This document shows positions 5,159 through 5,911 of a DNA stretch of 5,911 nt, one piece after another (position 1 is the stretch's first letter; the number at the start of each line of letters is the position of its first letter). Location of the stretch: positions 1-5,911 of the forward strand of contig JAIXXW010000227.1 in the NCBI GenBank assembly GCA_027490555.1. Direction: 5' to 3'. The stretch comes from Comamonadaceae bacterium (GTDB taxonomy: Bacteria > Pseudomonadota > Gammaproteobacteria > Burkholderiales > Burkholderiaceae_C). The notes below the pieces were generated by a model. That model made no database searches. It was not told where the DNA came from and worked only from the letters and a program-made list of their open reading frames with translations. A program made the translations under genes and the position numbers.

Positions 5159-5911
5159 TCAGTGGATGCGCATGCCGGGCTGGGCACCCGGCCAGGGTTG
5201 CAGCACAAAGATGCCCGGCTCGGCTTTTTCATCGGCATGGCTGGCGGCCAACACCATGCCCTCGCTCACGCCAAACTTCATCTTGCGCGGGGCCAGGTTG
5301 GCCACCATCACCGTCAGTTTTCCAACCAGGTCTTCGGGTTGGTACATGCTGGCGATGCCGCTGAACACCTGGCGGGTGCTGCCTTCGCCCACGTCCAGCG
5401 TCAGCCGCAGCAGCTTGACCGAGCCTTCCACCGCCTCGCAGTGGACGATCTTGGCGATGCGCAAATCCACCTTGGCAAAGTCCTCGATGCCGATGGTGGG
5501 GGCGATGGCCTCGCCGCCAGGGACCGGTTTGTCTTCGACCACAGGTGGCGGCGCGAACAGGGCCTCGAGTTGCTCGGGGGTGACACGCTGCATCAGGTGC
5601 TGGTAGGCGTTGATGCGGTGGCCTGCACCCAGCAGTTGTGTCGCCTGCGCAAAGCTGAAGGGCGGCACGTTCAGGAAGGCTTCGACCTGGCGGGCCAGCG
5701 AGGGCAACACGGGTTTGAGCAGCAGGCTGAGCAGGCGGAAGGCCTCGATGCAGGTGCTGCACACATCCTGCAGGCGCTCGTCCTGGCCTGCCTGTTTGGC
5801 CAGGTCCCAGGGTTTGTTCTGGTCCACATAGGCATTGACCTTGTCGGTCAGCAGCATGATCTCGCGCAAGGCTTTGGCGAACTCGCGCTCGTTGTAGAAC
5901 GCGGCAATGCC
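5159..5911 (-). CDS. metG: Methionyl-tRNA synthetase, C-terminal part (5' end outside the window)
   Basis: MetRS charges tRNA-Met and initiator tRNA with methionine in the cytoplasm. The window holds 250 C-terminal residues plus TGA (5161-5159); the frame is open to the window edge, so the catalytic Rossmann domain with its HIGH and KMSKS motifs lies outside. The visible part begins in the helical anticodon-binding domain, with the family motif NKPWDLAK at fragment residues 32-39 and the following helices to about residue 115. A Pro/Ala-rich linker (about 120-138) leads to the C-terminal tRNA-binding (EMAP II/Trbp111-like) OB-fold domain, about 139-250. That domain has DFAKVDLRIAKI, LLRLTLDVG, VFSGIASMY, VMVANLAPRKMKFGVSEGM and a final QPGMRIH. 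This matches the long, dimeric E. coli type of MetRS. The neighbour downstream, 42 bases on, is the SulP transporter. Confidence 0.97.
   Translation of the reverse strand, partial: GIAAFYNEREFAKALREIMLLTDKVNAYVDQNKPWDLAKQAGQDERLQDVCSTCIEAFRLLSLLLKPVLPSLARQVEAFLNVPPFSFAQATQLLGAGHRINAYQHLMQRVTPEQLEALFAPPPVVEDKPVPGGEAIAPTIGIEDFAKVDLRIAKIVHCEAVEGSVKLLRLTLDVGEGSTRQVFSGIASMYQPEDLVGKLTVMVANLAPRKMKFGVSEGMVLAASHADEKAEPGIFVLQPWPGAQPGMRIH

Noticed and set aside
1..5911. CRISPR array, insertion sequence, tRNA/rRNA gene, phage or defence system
   Set aside because: No spaced direct repeats, transposase or integrase frames, terminal inverted repeats or tRNA-like folds were seen, and every base beyond short gaps is accounted for by housekeeping genes.

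Overview
This 5.9 kb, GC-rich window is an ordinary, densely packed piece of bacterial chromosome. Gene content and protein signatures point to a betaproteobacterium of the Burkholderiales, most likely Comamonadaceae. The clues are a DUF3460-type small protein just upstream of scpA, ScpA and PanB with extended N-termini, and a PanC with an FVNRLQF motif. The family-level placement is inference from remembered relatives, not from a search.

Layout: bases 1-552 (+ strand) carry ruvC, complete except for its first codon or codons. All the rest lies on the minus strand as one tight run. Read in the direction of transcription it is: the 3' part of metG (5911-5159, start outside the window), a SulP/SLC26-type anion transporter (5116-3440), a 67-residue DUF3460-like protein (3409-3206), scpA (3188-2337), panB (2304-1435) and panC (1420-572). 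Gaps are 42, 30, 17, 32 and 14 bases, so read-through along the whole run is plausible. ruvC and panC converge with only 19 bases between their stop codons, and that gap holds a small GC-rich inverted repeat. No gap exceeds 42 bases, so there is no long non-coding stretch.

Functions: the window combines housekeeping roles. These are Holliday junction resolution (RuvC), the first and last steps of pantothenate synthesis from ketoisovalerate (PanB makes ketopantoate, PanC joins pantoate to beta-alanine), chromosome condensation (ScpA, the kleisin of the SMC complex), methionyl-tRNA charging (MetG) and anion transport (SulP). PanB and PanC act in one pathway, and the panC ribosome-binding site overlaps the panB stop codon. 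The other genes have no obvious biochemical link to them.

I found no mobile element, CRISPR array, tRNA or rRNA, and no convincing new system. The points most worth a second look are the uncharacterised small DUF3460-like gene, a possible attenuator plus promoter where sulP ends, the scpA-panBC linkage without an adjacent scpB, and the Shine-Dalgarno-less panB start behind a 14-base palindrome.
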